Shown here: positions 1-10,730 of the stretch, piece by piece
Numbering within the stretch: position 1 is the first letter of the stretch
How the letters are laid out: every line of letters begins with the position of its first letter
NCBI GenBank assembly: GCA_019671005.1
Contig: CM033732.1
Location: 42,893,392-42,957,391, forward strand
DNA from: Hibiscus mutabilis
Taxonomy: Eukaryota; Streptophyta; Magnoliopsida; Malvales; Malvaceae
DNA: 64,000 bases
Direction of reading: 5' to 3'
The notes under the pieces: generated by a model
The model's input: only the letters and a program-made list of their open reading frames with translations
The model's database searches: none
What the model was told of the DNA's origin: nothing
Program-made: the position numbers and the translations under genes

Positions 1-302
1 ATCTAACATTTCTACCAGTATACCAAGCAAATGCGCATGCTCATGCAAAATATATTAATGCATAGAACCAGAATCTATCAGAGAAAGTAATGACATAGAC
101 CGCAAGGTAAAAGTACCTGCTATCACATCCATGTCATTCCCCCTTCACGATGTGCATAGATCCTCGTTGGTCTAGTATCCTTGGGTCGAACCGCAACTGT
201 ATGCGCCACGATCCTTTGTCCTTCCTCCCTCCATTAGAAATGACCTTGACCGCGCCCATGGCCTCTTGGTGGTTCAACAATAGGTGCAGGTGTCTGCACA
301 CC
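1..302 (-). pseudogene. Ty3/gypsy gag-protease fragment, degenerate
   Basis: Read on the minus strand, about 60-150 encodes an aspartic-protease entry segment that includes VIAGTF and the active-site-like LIDSGSMH. It runs into an in-frame TAA just after the motif, and the frame towards 302 also holds stops. In plant chromoviruses of the Tekay/del kind, a similar segment sits between the gag zinc knuckle and RT, so this is most likely the edge of such an element continuing to the left of the window. It is cut at 302/303 by the E1 LTR. Lineage is inferred from a short stretch only. Confidence 0.5.
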
Positions 303-1871
303 TGTTGCGCGTAATAAGTGCTACGCAATTGTGCAAGTATACACGTCGCAAGTTATAGTATAAAAGATATCATTTCCACAGGGATTGGTGCCACTTCAAG
401 AATCTAATCTCTTGCATTGTAAAAAGTAAAAACACAAGTAGAAGATTATAAGAGCTTAACTAATAACTAATCTAGAAAGTAAATAAGTAAAAGAATAGAA
501 GAGATCAAATGAGAGAGATAAGCCAGGTTATCGTGAGTTGAGGCAGTTGCCCTTGCACTCTTTTACCAAGATGATCCAATCGACTATCAACCTCAACTCA
601 CGATGGCAACTTGCACAATGGGGTTGCCTTGGCAACTAATCGATGGTTGCCTGGGCGACTAGTTGGGCAACTACTTGGGCGTCTGGGCAGCAACTTCAAG
701 GTTCGACAGAGCATTCTTCAATGGTTTCTTCTTATCCCTAAGTCGAAACTCTAGCTACTTGTGCATGCCTTGATAATACATCCCTGCGTGAATCAAGGGT
801 GAACAACAACCAATCTTGCGCTCTTCTTAGCCGTTGAAATCCTTAACTTATTCCTAAGCCGGATTAATCTTCACCATCAATAGATTGAATAAAGATCATA
901 TTCATTCGTTTCTTGAATATAACTCTCTCGATATTAGATAAATAGATGAAGTTACGAGATCCTCTCCCAATTCACTCGCCAACAAGAATAAAAAACAAGA
1001 ATGAATAAACCTTGAATAGAAAAGTGCAAACTCTTATTACCTAAACAAAATCCAATAGTTTCTCACAACCACAAGACACAGGAACCTTAGCCAAAAAGAT
1101 TTAGTTCATGGCTAGGTTCCAAAGAAACACAAGATAAAGAATCCATAGCATGAACCTAATTGAACAAGAAAGAAAAAAAGATGAAGAATGGATAGAGCTT
1201 TGTCAAAATCATCCTTGCCCTTGATGTTGTCAAAAATTCTCTCTTCTCTCCCTTGGAGTTGTCAAAATTCCTCTCCCCTCTCTCCCCCATTGGAGTTGAC
1301 GGGTTGGTGATCTATTTATAGGGCTAGGTCAAAGTCCTCTTTCGAGGAGGAAGTTAAGTTGGAATTAAATTATCTTTAAAGAATATAATTCTTTATTATA
1401 ATTATATTCCTTCTAGAACTTCTCCTATCTTCTTGGAATTTAATTATTCTTTAACCTCTTCATGGAAATCAAACTCCTTTGGGATTTAGCTTTGCTCAAC
1501 GTCATCTTGGGCTTGTCTAGTCATCAATTTCAACTACCATATCCCTTTATTCTTTGTCGACAATTGCCCTGGCAACTGGCTCGGCGTCTCCTTCATGCAT
1601 TGCCCTGGTAACTAGCTTGGCATCTCCTTCATGCATTGCCCTGGCAACTAGCTCTAGCCTTGCTTTGGCAAGTGATTCTGCACATACACACAAAACACAC
1701 CAAAGTAGCATCTTTTCCCACAAAAATCACCAAGTTATGTAATCAAGCTCAACCGTGGAAGAAAACATGGATTAATGCATGAATGACTAATTATGTAACT
1801 AATATGAGCCTAAGTCTAACAATAATATGAGTAAAAAGGGTAAGAAAAATAGTACTTTTGAACACTTATCA
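303..1871 (-). repeat. E1 3' LTR
   Basis: 1569 bp. On the element strand it begins TGATAAGTG and ends GCGCAACA (TG...CA termini). It matches the LTR at 9166-10730 along its length except for the rearranged segment at 531-603. It lies beside unrelated protease sequence at 302, so this is a genuine outer boundary. The small ORF-like stretch around 1554-1742 is LTR sequence containing TTGCCCTGGCAA words and is not a gene. Confidence 0.92.
531..603. repeat. Snap-back inversion with perfect 13-bp inverted repeats
   Basis: TCGTGAGTTGAGG (531-543) and its exact reverse complement (591-603) bracket about 47 bp lying in the opposite orientation to the matching segment in the 9166-10730 LTR and in E2 (about 19930-19990, read in element orientation). 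The other two copies agree with each other, so this LTR carries the derived state. Confidence 0.8.
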
Positions 1872-1909
1872 CACCCCCAAACTCAAACTATTGCTTGTCC
1901 TCAAGCAAT
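1872..1909 (-). promoter_or_regulatory. E1 polypurine tract with adjacent hairpin
   Basis: On the element strand the order is ATTGCTTG-AGGA-CAAGCAAT (1890-1909, perfect 8-bp stem, 4-nt loop), then GAGTTTGGGGGTG directly against the LTR start at 1871. The purine run is the expected primer for plus-strand DNA synthesis. The hairpin position is the same in E2, E3 and E4. Confidence 0.8.
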
Positions 1910-2154
1910 GCAAACTAATAATTACCTGCCAAGACTTTAATTTTCACAAACTTAGCTTTGAACTTGATTTCAATTCTCAGAACTGGGGCACAAAATGTGA
2001 TTGGCTTTTCATTTTTCAGAAAACTTAGGAGTTACTCGGAATCAAACTGTAATGCTTGTGAGTGTGTGTAGAGTTGTGTGCAAGTTGATTTTTCCGATCC
2101 TATGCAAACAAGAGGTTTTCAAATTACTTCATTGGGTTCTCTTAACATGTTTTA

Positions 2155-2345
2155 ACTAGAGCCGGTTTCGGGCACCTCTAGTGTTTTGTTTTTAATTTTC
2201 TTAAGTTAATTAATTTATTCGACTAGAGCCAGTTTCAGACACCTCTAGCGATCAATTTTTAGCACATGCTAGAGCCGGTTTTGGGCACCTCTAGCGATCA
2301 ATTTTTTAGCACATGCTAGAGCCAATTTTGGCCACCTCTAGCATT
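2155..2345 (-). repeat. Four CTAGAG/CTCTAG hairpin units in the E1 3' UTR
   Basis: Four copies of a roughly 26-bp unit occur near 2156, 2223, 2270 and 2317. Each is bounded by CTAGAG and CTCTAG, with a GGTGCCCGAAACCGG-like core on the element strand. The same cluster occurs in the 10731-12302 piece, E2 and E3. Confidence 0.8.
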
Positions 2346-2639
2346 CATCCAATTTTATTCTATTCCCCTAATTTTTTTAATTATCAACCTAAGTTCACTA
2401 GAATTCCTTAAATCAATCAAACCACAACAGTGTTTTATCAAATTTAGCATCATAGTAAAATTCTAAGTTTTTCCATGGTTATCCTAGAATAAAAATTCTA
2501 TCAATTAAGTGCATTGGCAAAGTCATTATCGGATATTCATCAAATCTAGGCAATTCTTGTTCCAACTAAAGGCATGGCAAGCAATTTATGTATCCTAAAT
2601 GAAATACTTAAGATGAATGCAACTAAACATGGAAACTAA

Positions 2640-2690
2640 CTACTAACAATCCCCCCAAACTTGAGTGAGGCATTGTTCTCAATGCATGCA
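2640..2690 (-). promoter_or_regulatory. Internal PPT-like module A of E1
   Basis: On the element strand GCATTG-AGAA-CAATGC (2670-2685) is followed by a TTTGGGGGG run (2651-2660). This repeats the architecture of the true polypurine tract at 1872 but lies about 780 bp upstream of it. The function is not known; a second plus-strand priming site is a possibility. Confidence 0.6.
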
Positions 2691-2725
2691 TTAAAGATAA
2701 ATAAAAATAAAATGCAAACGAGGAC

Positions 2726-3255
2726 TTACTCCGAAAGTTTGTCATCATGGATGATTAGTTTAATTTTGGTTGGTGTATTGATTCTCTTGCTTGAACGCGA
2801 TGGTTGTTTCCTTGTTGCCGATGGTTGAATCGATCCTCGTACGGGGTTGTCCTCATTGTCCTCTTCATCAATGTCATTGGCTTTTCGCTTGGAGGATTCA
2901 ATTGGTGCGGTCTTTGTTGGTGCAATGGAGGACTCGTCCGAATCTGAAAAATCAGACAATGATTCCGTACGAGTTGATTCGGGCATAGGTGCTTTACCTT
3001 TGGCTTTTGCAGTGGTTGCCGGGATGTCTTTAGCTTTGGTTACCGTGGCATCTTCAGGGTTGGTTGCCGGGGCATTCTTTGTTGCAGTTGCCGTGGCAAG
3101 TAGTCGGTAGTGAATTTTCTTAGCATGGTGGTTGTGAGTCTTGTTGTGGAAAAGAAAATAAAGAAAACCTGGAAACTAAATATAATGAAGAAAAATAAAA
3201 TATCTCCTAAAAATAAAAATGAAATTAAAAGAAAATATTGAAAGGAGAGCATGCT
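2726..3255 (-). pseudogene. Basic tail ORF downstream of E1 integrase
   Basis: The open part (2726-2986, 86 codons) encodes a hydrophilic Ser/Lys/Arg-rich tail ending IIHDDKLSE, including ESSKRKANDI and SSKRI. An upstream segment beginning MLRKFT (about 3040-3150) is in another frame, so there is a frameshift near 3100. The E2 homologue (17777-18013) and the end of the longer E3 ORF (to 30737) share the tail. I infer a remnant of the Athila third ORF whose central part has been lost. Function unknown. Confidence 0.6.
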
Positions 3256-3259
3256 CTTG

Positions 3260-4530
3260 CATCTCTTAAAGTGACCACTTCTTTGTTACGTTCCACATGG
3301 GCACCGTTTTAGTGCTTCAATCTTTGTCCGTTAACTGAATTCATGTTCGTCAGCGATGGACTTGATTATCACGGCACCATGAGAGAATGGTTTGACAACT
3401 TCGAATGGTCCCGACCATCTTGATTTTAGCTTTCCCGGGAAAAGTTTTAGCTGAGAATTGAATAAGAGAACTAGTTGCCCTGGCGTGAATTGCCGCGGCA
3501 ATAGTTTCTTGTCATGCCATTGCTTTGTTTTCTCCTTGTAGATTCATACATTGTTATAGGCGAGTGCAAGGAATTCTTCTATCTCGTTGAGGTCCAACAA
3601 ACGCTTTTGTCCGCACTTTCCCAATCCATATTCACGGTCTTGATTGCCCAATATGCCTTGTGTTCGATTTCCACCAGTAGATGGCATGTTTTGCCATAGA
3701 CAAGTCGGAAGGGGGACATACCTAAGGGTGTTTTGAATGCAGTGCGATATGCCCAAAGTGCGTCATCTAGTCTTAATGACCAATCCTTCCTAGAGGGATT
3801 TACAACTTTCTCGAGTATACCCTTCAATTCCCGGTTAGAAATTTTTGCTTGCCCATTGGTTTGTGGGTGATATGCCTTGGCAATCTTGTGTGATACGCCG
3901 AAGTGTTACAACATCTTGGCAATAAGTCTGTTGTCAAAATGCTTGCCTTCGTCACTGATAATTGCTCTCGGCATCCCAAACCGTGTAAATATGTTTTTTT
4001 GCAAGAATCGTTGCACGATCTTGGAATCGTTGTTGGGAACTGTAACTGTCTCAACCCATTTAAACACGTAGTCAACGGCAAGTAGAATGTAGAGGTTGCC
4101 GAATGAAGATGGGAAAGGTCCCATAAAATCAATCCCCCACACATCGAATAATTCCACCTCGATGATGTTTTGGAGCAGCATCTCATGTCGTCTAGAGATA
4201 TTGCCCGTCCTCTGGAAACGACCACATTACTTGTAAAAGTCTTGGGCATCTTTGTACAATGTTGGCCAATACAAACCGGATTGCAAAACTTTGGCTGCAG
4301 TACGAGTTCCTCCAAAATGTCCTCTATAGGGTGAAGAATGGCATTGCCGGAGTACATTATGCTGCTCTTCTTCAGGGACACATCGTTTTATAACCTGATA
4401 TGCTCATTGTTTAAACAAAAAAGGCTCGTCCCAAAAGTAATGCTTAGCATCATGATGAAACTGCTTCTCCCCTTGGTGAGTAAGACCATAAGGTAAAATA
4501 CCACAAGCAAGGAAATTAACTAAATCCGCG
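3260..4530 (-). pseudogene. E1 integrase, decayed
   Basis: On the minus strand the catalytic core reads GIDFMGP ... AIISDEGKHF ... HPQTNGQAKISN, followed by the GPY/F-like C-terminal region RLVYGKTCHL ... SRWSGPFEV. The first two acidic residues of the DDE triad are present. The third is lysine, where E2 keeps glutamate (GQAEISN), consistent with a G-to-A change. The zinc-binding N-terminal domain is in a shifted frame around 4180-4380, and stops interrupt the core (near 3903). Integrase inserts the cDNA into host DNA; this copy cannot be active. Confidence 0.85.
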
Positions 4531-4534
4531 TACC

Positions 4535-4890
4535 AGGGTATTGCCGAGGCATGTGCTGCCATGGCGACTGCTCCCAAAATTGCGAGGCGTGCGCGTCAAG
4601 AGTTACTGCAGCGTCAAGGGTTACCGAGGCATGAGCATCCATGGTTGCCAAAGCGTGGGCGTCAAGAGCTGCTGCGGCATCGAGGGTTACCGAGGTATGC
4701 ACATCCATGGTTGCCGAGTCGTGTACGTTAAGAGCTGCTGCAACGTCGAGGGTTACTGAGGCATGCACATCAATGGTTGCTGAGGCATCAAGGGTTGCTG
4801 CGGCATCGAGGGTTACCGAGGCGTGCGCATCCATGGTTGCCGAGGCGTCGAGGGTTGCCAAGGCAACTAAAAGTTGCTCATCCGGGAATG
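4535..4890 (-). repeat. LDASAT/TMDAHAS repeat linker of E1 pol
   Basis: Between RNase H and integrase lie about 90 codons of degenerate repeats such as TLDASATMDAHASVTLDA. At DNA level they are permutations of ATGCCTCGGCAACC on the coding strand. E2 has a much shorter version (16195-16370), so copy number has changed between two near relatives. Confidence 0.75.
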
Positions 4891-7150
4891 CATCACATAT
4901 CTCTAGATCTACGTCCTCCTCCCTATTGCGTTCTAAACGTGATAAGTGATCGACCACTTGATTTTCTGTTCCTTTCCTGTCCTTAATTTCAATATCAAAT
5001 TCTTGTAAAAGTAATATCCAACGAATCAAACGAGGTTTGTCATCCTTTTTAGCAAATAGATATTTGATTACCGAATAGTCCGTATGAACAATTACCTTTG
5101 TACCAATCAAATAGGATCAGAACTTGTCAAATACAAAAACTACAGCTAGTAACTCTTTCTCCGTTGTTTTGTAATTCACTTAAGCACTATTAAGAGTTTT
5201 ACTAGCGTAGTATATCACATGGAAGGTCTTACCTGTGCGTTGGCCTAGGACTGCTCCTACTGCAAAATCACTTGCATCACACATGAGCTCAAAAGGTAGC
5301 GTCCAATCTGGTGGAACGATAATGGGTGCCGAGGTAAGCTTTTCCTTTGGGGTTTCGAATGCTTGGGTGCAAGAATCATCAAAATCGAAGAATTTATCAT
5401 GTTCAAGCAAATTGCACAAGGGTTTAGTGATTTTAGAAAAATTATGAATGAACCTCATGTAAAAACCTGCATGTCCAAGAAAGCTTCAAATTCCTTTAAC
5501 CGAACTTGGTGGGGGTAATCTCTCGATCACGTCCACCTTGTCTTTGTCTACTTGAATTCCCTTGGATGAAATCTTGTGGCCGAGCACTATTCCTTCATCT
5601 ACCATAAAATGGCACTTCTCCCAATTGAGGACTAAATCAGTTTCTTCACATCTTGCCAACACCTTCTCTAAATTGCCGAGGCAGCTGTCGAAGTCATTAC
5701 CAAAAACAAAAAAATCATCCATGAAGATATCAAGGAAGTCTTCGACCATGTCTGAAAATAGTGCCATCATACATCTTTAGAAAGTTGTCGGGGCGTTACA
5801 CAATCCGAACGGCATCCTTCGGAAAGCATAAGTACTGTATGAGCATGTGAAGTTTGTCTTTTCTTGATCTTCTGGTGCTATGGCAATTTGATTGTAACCT
5901 GAATAACCATCAAGAAAACAATAAAAGGATTTACCTGCAAGATGGTCAAGCATTTGATCAATAAAGGGTAATGGGAAGTGATCTTTCCTAGTGGCTTTGT
6001 TTAGCTTTCGATAATCCATACAAACCCTCTAACCGGTCACAGTCCTGGTTGGAATGAGTTCATTGTTTTCATTACTTACCACCGTTATACCTTCCTTTTT
6101 CGGTACACATTATACCATGCTTACCCATGTACTATCAGAGATAGGGTATATAATGCCGGCGTCAAGCCACTTGATGATTTCTTTCATTACAACCCCTTTC
6201 ATGGCATGATTCAATCTCATCTGCGCCTCAATTGAAGGTTTGTGATCATCTTCCAACAAAATCTTGCGCATGCACACTGCCGGGCTAATTCCCTTCAAGT
6301 CGACAATTGTCCACCCTATTGCCTTCTTGTGTAGCATCAACATTTTGATCAGCTTCTTTTCCTGCTCAGGTTGTAACTTAGAAGAAATAATTACAGGTAA
6401 TGTATTATCGGTTCCTAAGTATGCATATTTTAGTTGCTCTGGCAACTGTTTCAACTCAAGAATCGGTGGTTGTTCAATAGAGGGCTTTTCGAGCTTACCT
6501 TCCTTACCTGAGTAATCCAGTGGTTCAAAGTATGTACCTGGTTGATTGACTAGCCAATTTTCCTCTTCTTGTTGTTCCTCATTGACCGGTTCTTTATACT
6601 TCTCAGGTTCCTCTTGATCGGCAATGTAGTTGTTGAGGCAACTAAATTCCTCATCGAAGTTAAACTCTGTCGTGACATGAAGAAGTTGGCATTCTTTTGG
6701 ATCATCGATATGCCTTAGTGTTTGGAACACATTTAGTTTAACTTGCTGGTCATTCACCCTCATTGTGAGCTCTCCCTTTTCAACATCGATCAAGGTTCTC
6801 CTTGTTGCTAGGAATGGTCTCCCGAGAATGATAGGTGCATGTTCATCTGCTTCACAATCCAAAACAATAAAGTCAGCGAAAAAATAAATTTATCAACTTT
6901 TACCAGTATGTCTTCGATTTTCCCCTCTGGATGCACATAGGATCTGTCGGCTAGCTATAGCATAACTGTTGTAGGTCTTGCCTTCCCGATTCCTAGTTTC
7001 TGGAAAACTGATTTAGGCATCAAGTTTATGATAGCTCCAAGGTCGCATAATGCTTTCCCGACATAGTAGTTTCCAAGGGAACATGGTATTGTGAAACTTT
7101 CGGGATCCTTCAACTTAGGTGGCATACGATTGTGTAACATGGCCATGCAT
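4890..7150 (-). pseudogene. E1 protease, reverse transcriptase and RNase H, decayed
   Basis: From high to low coordinates: protease with DLGAIINLMPKSVF (about 7030-7060) and ILGRPFLAT (about 6805-6830); RT with CMDYRKLNKATR, FLDGYSGYNQIAI, YAFRRMPFGLCNAP and the catalytic box FMDD (5714-5722); then RNase H with LMCDASDFAVGAVLGQR and KYLFAKKD. These domains mature Gag-Pol, copy element RNA into DNA and degrade the template RNA. Several stop codons (for example near 6107, 6030, 5776 and 5480) and frame changes break the polyprotein. The longest open stretch is 6110-6862. Confidence 0.88.
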
Positions 7151-7179
7151 CCCTCTGTTGCGGCAACTGTTTCAAACTC

Positions 7180-9078
7180 TCATAGCCTTGTTCTCTTGGA
7201 CACAATGTCTTTAAGAAACTTGGCATAGTTCGGCATTTGTTCAATTGCTTCCACCAATGGCAAGTTGATGTGGACTTGCTTTAGGATATCAAGAAACTTC
7301 TTGAATTGATATTCTTGCTTTTTTCGCTTCAACCTTTGTGGGAATGGTGGTGGAAGTCGGATATCTTCGATCATTTCATTGGTTTGGAACCTGATTGACG
7401 GCATTGCCGGGACAACTGGAGTTGCCAAGGCATTATCAACTGGGGTTGCCGAGTTATGCTTATCGTAAGTTGTCAAGGTATCCTTATCGTCGATTGCCGA
7501 GGCATGCTTATTGCCGGTTGCCGCGGCAATTCCTGGTTCAGCATCTGAGGCTTTGCCGCTAGATTCATCTTGATCTTTTTGTGGAGTTTTGTTTGATGAC
7601 CGGGCTTGAGCCTCTTTAAGTTGTTGGCCACTTCTAGTGGTGATCGCCTTACATTGCTCATGGCCAGTTCCTCTTGCCACTTCAGTATCGCTAGGTAAAC
7701 CTCCTTGCGATCTAGAATTCAGGTTTTAAGCAAATTGTCCAACTTGATTTTCCAATGATTTAATTGCCGCCTCTTGGTTTTGCAATCTCATCTCGGTCCT
7801 GTTAATAAAGTATCAGTTCTTTTTATGAAGTTACTATTCTCATCCATATAAGATTCAGTTTTCAACATAAAAGCATTTAGAGAATTTTCCAAAGAACTAG
7901 ATGTTGTCGGTTGTTGCTGCGGCAACTGTTGCCGTGACATATTCTGCTGGAATCCCGATGCTTGTGCATTCTGATTGTTATGGTTTAGAGCATTGTTGGG
8001 ATTACTCCAAGAAAAATTCGGGTGCTTCTTCCAAGCTGGATTGTATGTGTTGGACATCACATTGTTGTTCCGGTTGTAATTTCCCACATAGAAGCTGGAT
8101 TCCGAATTCTGCATACATTCAGAAGAATCATGGTTACCACCATATAACTCACAAAAAGAATCCATTACCTTGACCTCATGTGTGTTGTTTGGTTTCTGTA
8201 TATTCTGGACCATCTTGGTTAAAGTGGCCAATTGTGCCGAAATTGAATATGATGATCCTAGTTCATGTATTGTGGCTTGGCGTCTAACTCCTCCTCTTCT
8301 AGTAGAAGGGAATTGATAATCATTCTTGGCAAGCCTATTTAGAATTTGCATTGCTTCCTCCGATGACTTATCTAGGAGTATGCCGTTTATCGAGGCATCT
8401 AGCATCATCCTTGTTGGTGTATTCATGGCGTTGTAAAACATTGTTACTTGTGTCTACACTGGGAATCCGTGTAGGGGGCACTTGTGTAGAAGTTCTCTAT
8501 ATCGCTCCCAAGCCTCGTACATGGATTCATCATCTGCCTGCCGAAAAAAAGTAATGTCGTTACGAAGCTTATCAGTCAAATTTGTAGGATTAAACCGAGC
8601 AAGGAAATCACGACAAAGATTGATCCAAGATCCTATTGATCCGGCAGGAATGCTATTCAACCATGCTTTCGCCCTATCCCTCAGTGAATAGGGGAATAAT
8701 CTTAATCATAAAACATCGGGGGTGACTCTGTGTATTTTGAACGAGTTGCAAATCTCGAGGAAAGATTTTAGTTGCTGAGCTGCCAAATTGACCAATTATG
8801 TTGATCATATTAAACATCACCGGTTTTAACTTAAAGTGGTCGGCTTCAATTTCAGGTGCGACAAATCCCGGATTAAGTCCATCAAGATCTTCTTCAAGAT
8901 AGTCTCGAATAGTTCTGTTTCGTGCAAGAATCACTCCTCCTCCTGCTGGAACATCTTGATTCATATTGCCGTCTTGATTAGCCATTGCTACTCTTAACCT
9001 TCGTCTAAGTCTTTGTAAGGTTCGTTCGATTTCTAGATCAAAGGGATATTCTGGTGTAATCGGTCTCGCCCTGGTCAT
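7180..9078 (-). pseudogene. E1 gag, decayed
   Basis: The start is ATG at 9078-9076 (MTRARP), about 65 nt from the primer site and shared with E3 gag. The retrotransposon-gag fold region (LFPYSLRDRA-like, NITFFRQADDESMYEAWERY) lies near 8450-8770. A Gln/Asn-rich segment follows, with a zinc knuckle that has lost one cysteine (CELYGGNHDSSEC, against CELCGDNHNSSEC in E2). The KAITTRSG motif then leads into the gag-protease junction (7180-7680). Gag would form the particle and bind RNA. Frames shift near 8450 and 8670. Confidence 0.85.
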
Positions 9079-9141
9079 ATACCAATGCAAAACCAAAGTT
9101 TGTTAGCCCTTTGAATTTTAAACAAGAAAAATAATTGCTAA

Positions 9142-9159
9142 TCCTCGGGAACGGTGCCA
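9142..9159 (-). promoter_or_regulatory. E1 primer binding site, tRNA-Asp type
   Basis: The minus strand reads TGGCACCGTTCCCGAGGA, a slightly mutated relative of the tRNA-Asp complementary site TGGCGCCGTTGCCGGGGA known in Athila elements. It lies 6 nt inside the 5' LTR. Confidence 0.8.
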
Positions 9160-9165
9160 AAAACT

Positions 9166-10730
9166 TGTTGCGCATAATAAGTGCTACGCAATTGTGCAAG
9201 TATACACGTCGCAAGTTATAGTATAAAAGATATCGTCTCCATAGGGATTGGTGCCACTTCAAGAATCTAATCTCTTGCACTGTAAAAAGTAAAAACACAA
9301 GTAGAAGATTATAGGAGTTTAACTAATAACTAATCTAGAAAGCAAATAAGTAAAAGAATAGAAGAGATCAAATGAGAGAGATAGGCCAGGTTATCTTGAG
9401 TTGAGGTGTGATAGCCGATTAGATCGTCTTGGTAAAAGAGTGCAAGGGCAACTCAGTTGCCGTGGCAACTTGCACAACGGGGTTGCCTTGGCAACTAATA
9501 GATGGTTGTCTGGGCGACTAGTTGGGCAACTACTTGGGCGTCTGGGCAGCAACTTCAAGGTTCGGCAGAACGTTCTTCAACGGTTTCTTCTTATCCCTAA
9601 GTCAAAACTCTAGCTACTTGTGCATGCCTTGATAATACATCCCTGCGTGAATCAAGGGTGAACAACAACCAATCTTGCGCTCTTCTTAGCCGTTGAAATC
9701 CTTAACTTATTCCTAAGCCGGATTAATCTTCACCATCAATAGATTGAATAAAGATCATATTCATTCGTTTCTTGAATATAACTCTCCCGATATTAGATAA
9801 ATAGATGAAGTTACGAGATCCTCTCCCAATTCACTCGCAAACAAGAATAAAAAACAAGAATGAATAAACCTTGAATAGAAAAGTGCAAACTCTTATTACC
9901 TAAACAAAATCCAATCATTTCTCACAACCACAAGACACAGGAACCTTAGCAAAAAAGATTTAGTTCATGGCTAGGTTCCAAAGAAACACAAGATAAAGAA
10001 TCCCTAGCATGAACCTAATTGAACAAGAAAGAAAAAAAGATGAAGAATGGATAGAGCTTTGTCAAAATCATCCTTGCCCTTGATGTTGTCAAAAATTCTC
10101 TCTTCTCTCCCTTGGAGTTGTCAAAATTCCTCTCCCCTCTCTCCCCCTTTGGAGTTGACGGGTTGGTGATCTATTTATAGGGCTAGGTCAAAGTCCTCTT
10201 TCGAGGAGGAAGTTAAGTTGGAATTAAATTATCTTTAAAGAATATAATTCTTTATTATAATTATATTCCTTCTAGAACTTCTCCTATCTTCTTGGAATTT
10301 AATTATTCTTTAACCTCTTCATGGAAATCAAACTCCTTTGGGATTTAGCTTTGCTCAACGTCATCTTGGGCTTGTCTAGTCATCAATTTCAACTACCATA
10401 TCACTTTATTCTTTGTCGACAATTGCCCTGGCAACTGGCTCGGCGTCTCCTTCATGCATTGCCCTGGTAACTAGCTTGGCATCTCCTCCATGCATTGCCC
10501 TGGCAACTAGCTCTAGCCTTGCTTTGGCAAGTGATTCTGCACATACACACAAAACACACCAAAGTAGCATCTTTTCCCATAAAAATCACCAAGTTATGTA
10601 ATCAAGCTCAACCGTGGAAGAAAACATGGATTAATGCATGAATGACTAATTATGTAACTAATATGAGCCTAAGTCTAACAATAATATGAGTAAAAAGGGT
10701 AAGAAAAATAGTACTTTTGAACACTTATCA
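9166..10730 (-). repeat. E1 5' LTR
   Basis: 1565 bp, paired with 303-1871. It retains the ancestral orientation of the segment inverted in the other LTR (about 9397-9470), judged against E2. It contains TTGCCNNGGCAA words at 9457, 9483, 10423 and 10495. It abuts 3' UTR sequence (10731 onwards) of a second copy. Confidence 0.92.

Larger units (their letters stand above)
303..10730 (-). mobile_element. E1: Athila-type Ty3/gypsy LTR retrotransposon, complete but decayed
   Basis: Two near-identical LTRs (303-1871 and 9166-10730) flank one internal region in minus orientation. From high to low coordinates it holds a tRNA-Asp-type primer site, gag, protease, RT, RNase H, a repetitive linker, integrase, a short basic tail ORF and a 3' UTR ending in a polypurine tract. 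Athila assignment rests on the KAITTRSG motif, the DLGA-INLMPKSVF protease and the absence of a chromodomain. Gag and pol carry many stops and frameshifts. No target duplication can be read, because position 10731 continues into more of the same element rather than host DNA. Confidence 0.9.

Noticed and set aside
4541..4986. Plus-strand open frames rich in RVTEACTSMVAEA repeats
   Set aside because: They are antisense to the repetitive linker of E1 pol; the real coding sense is minus.
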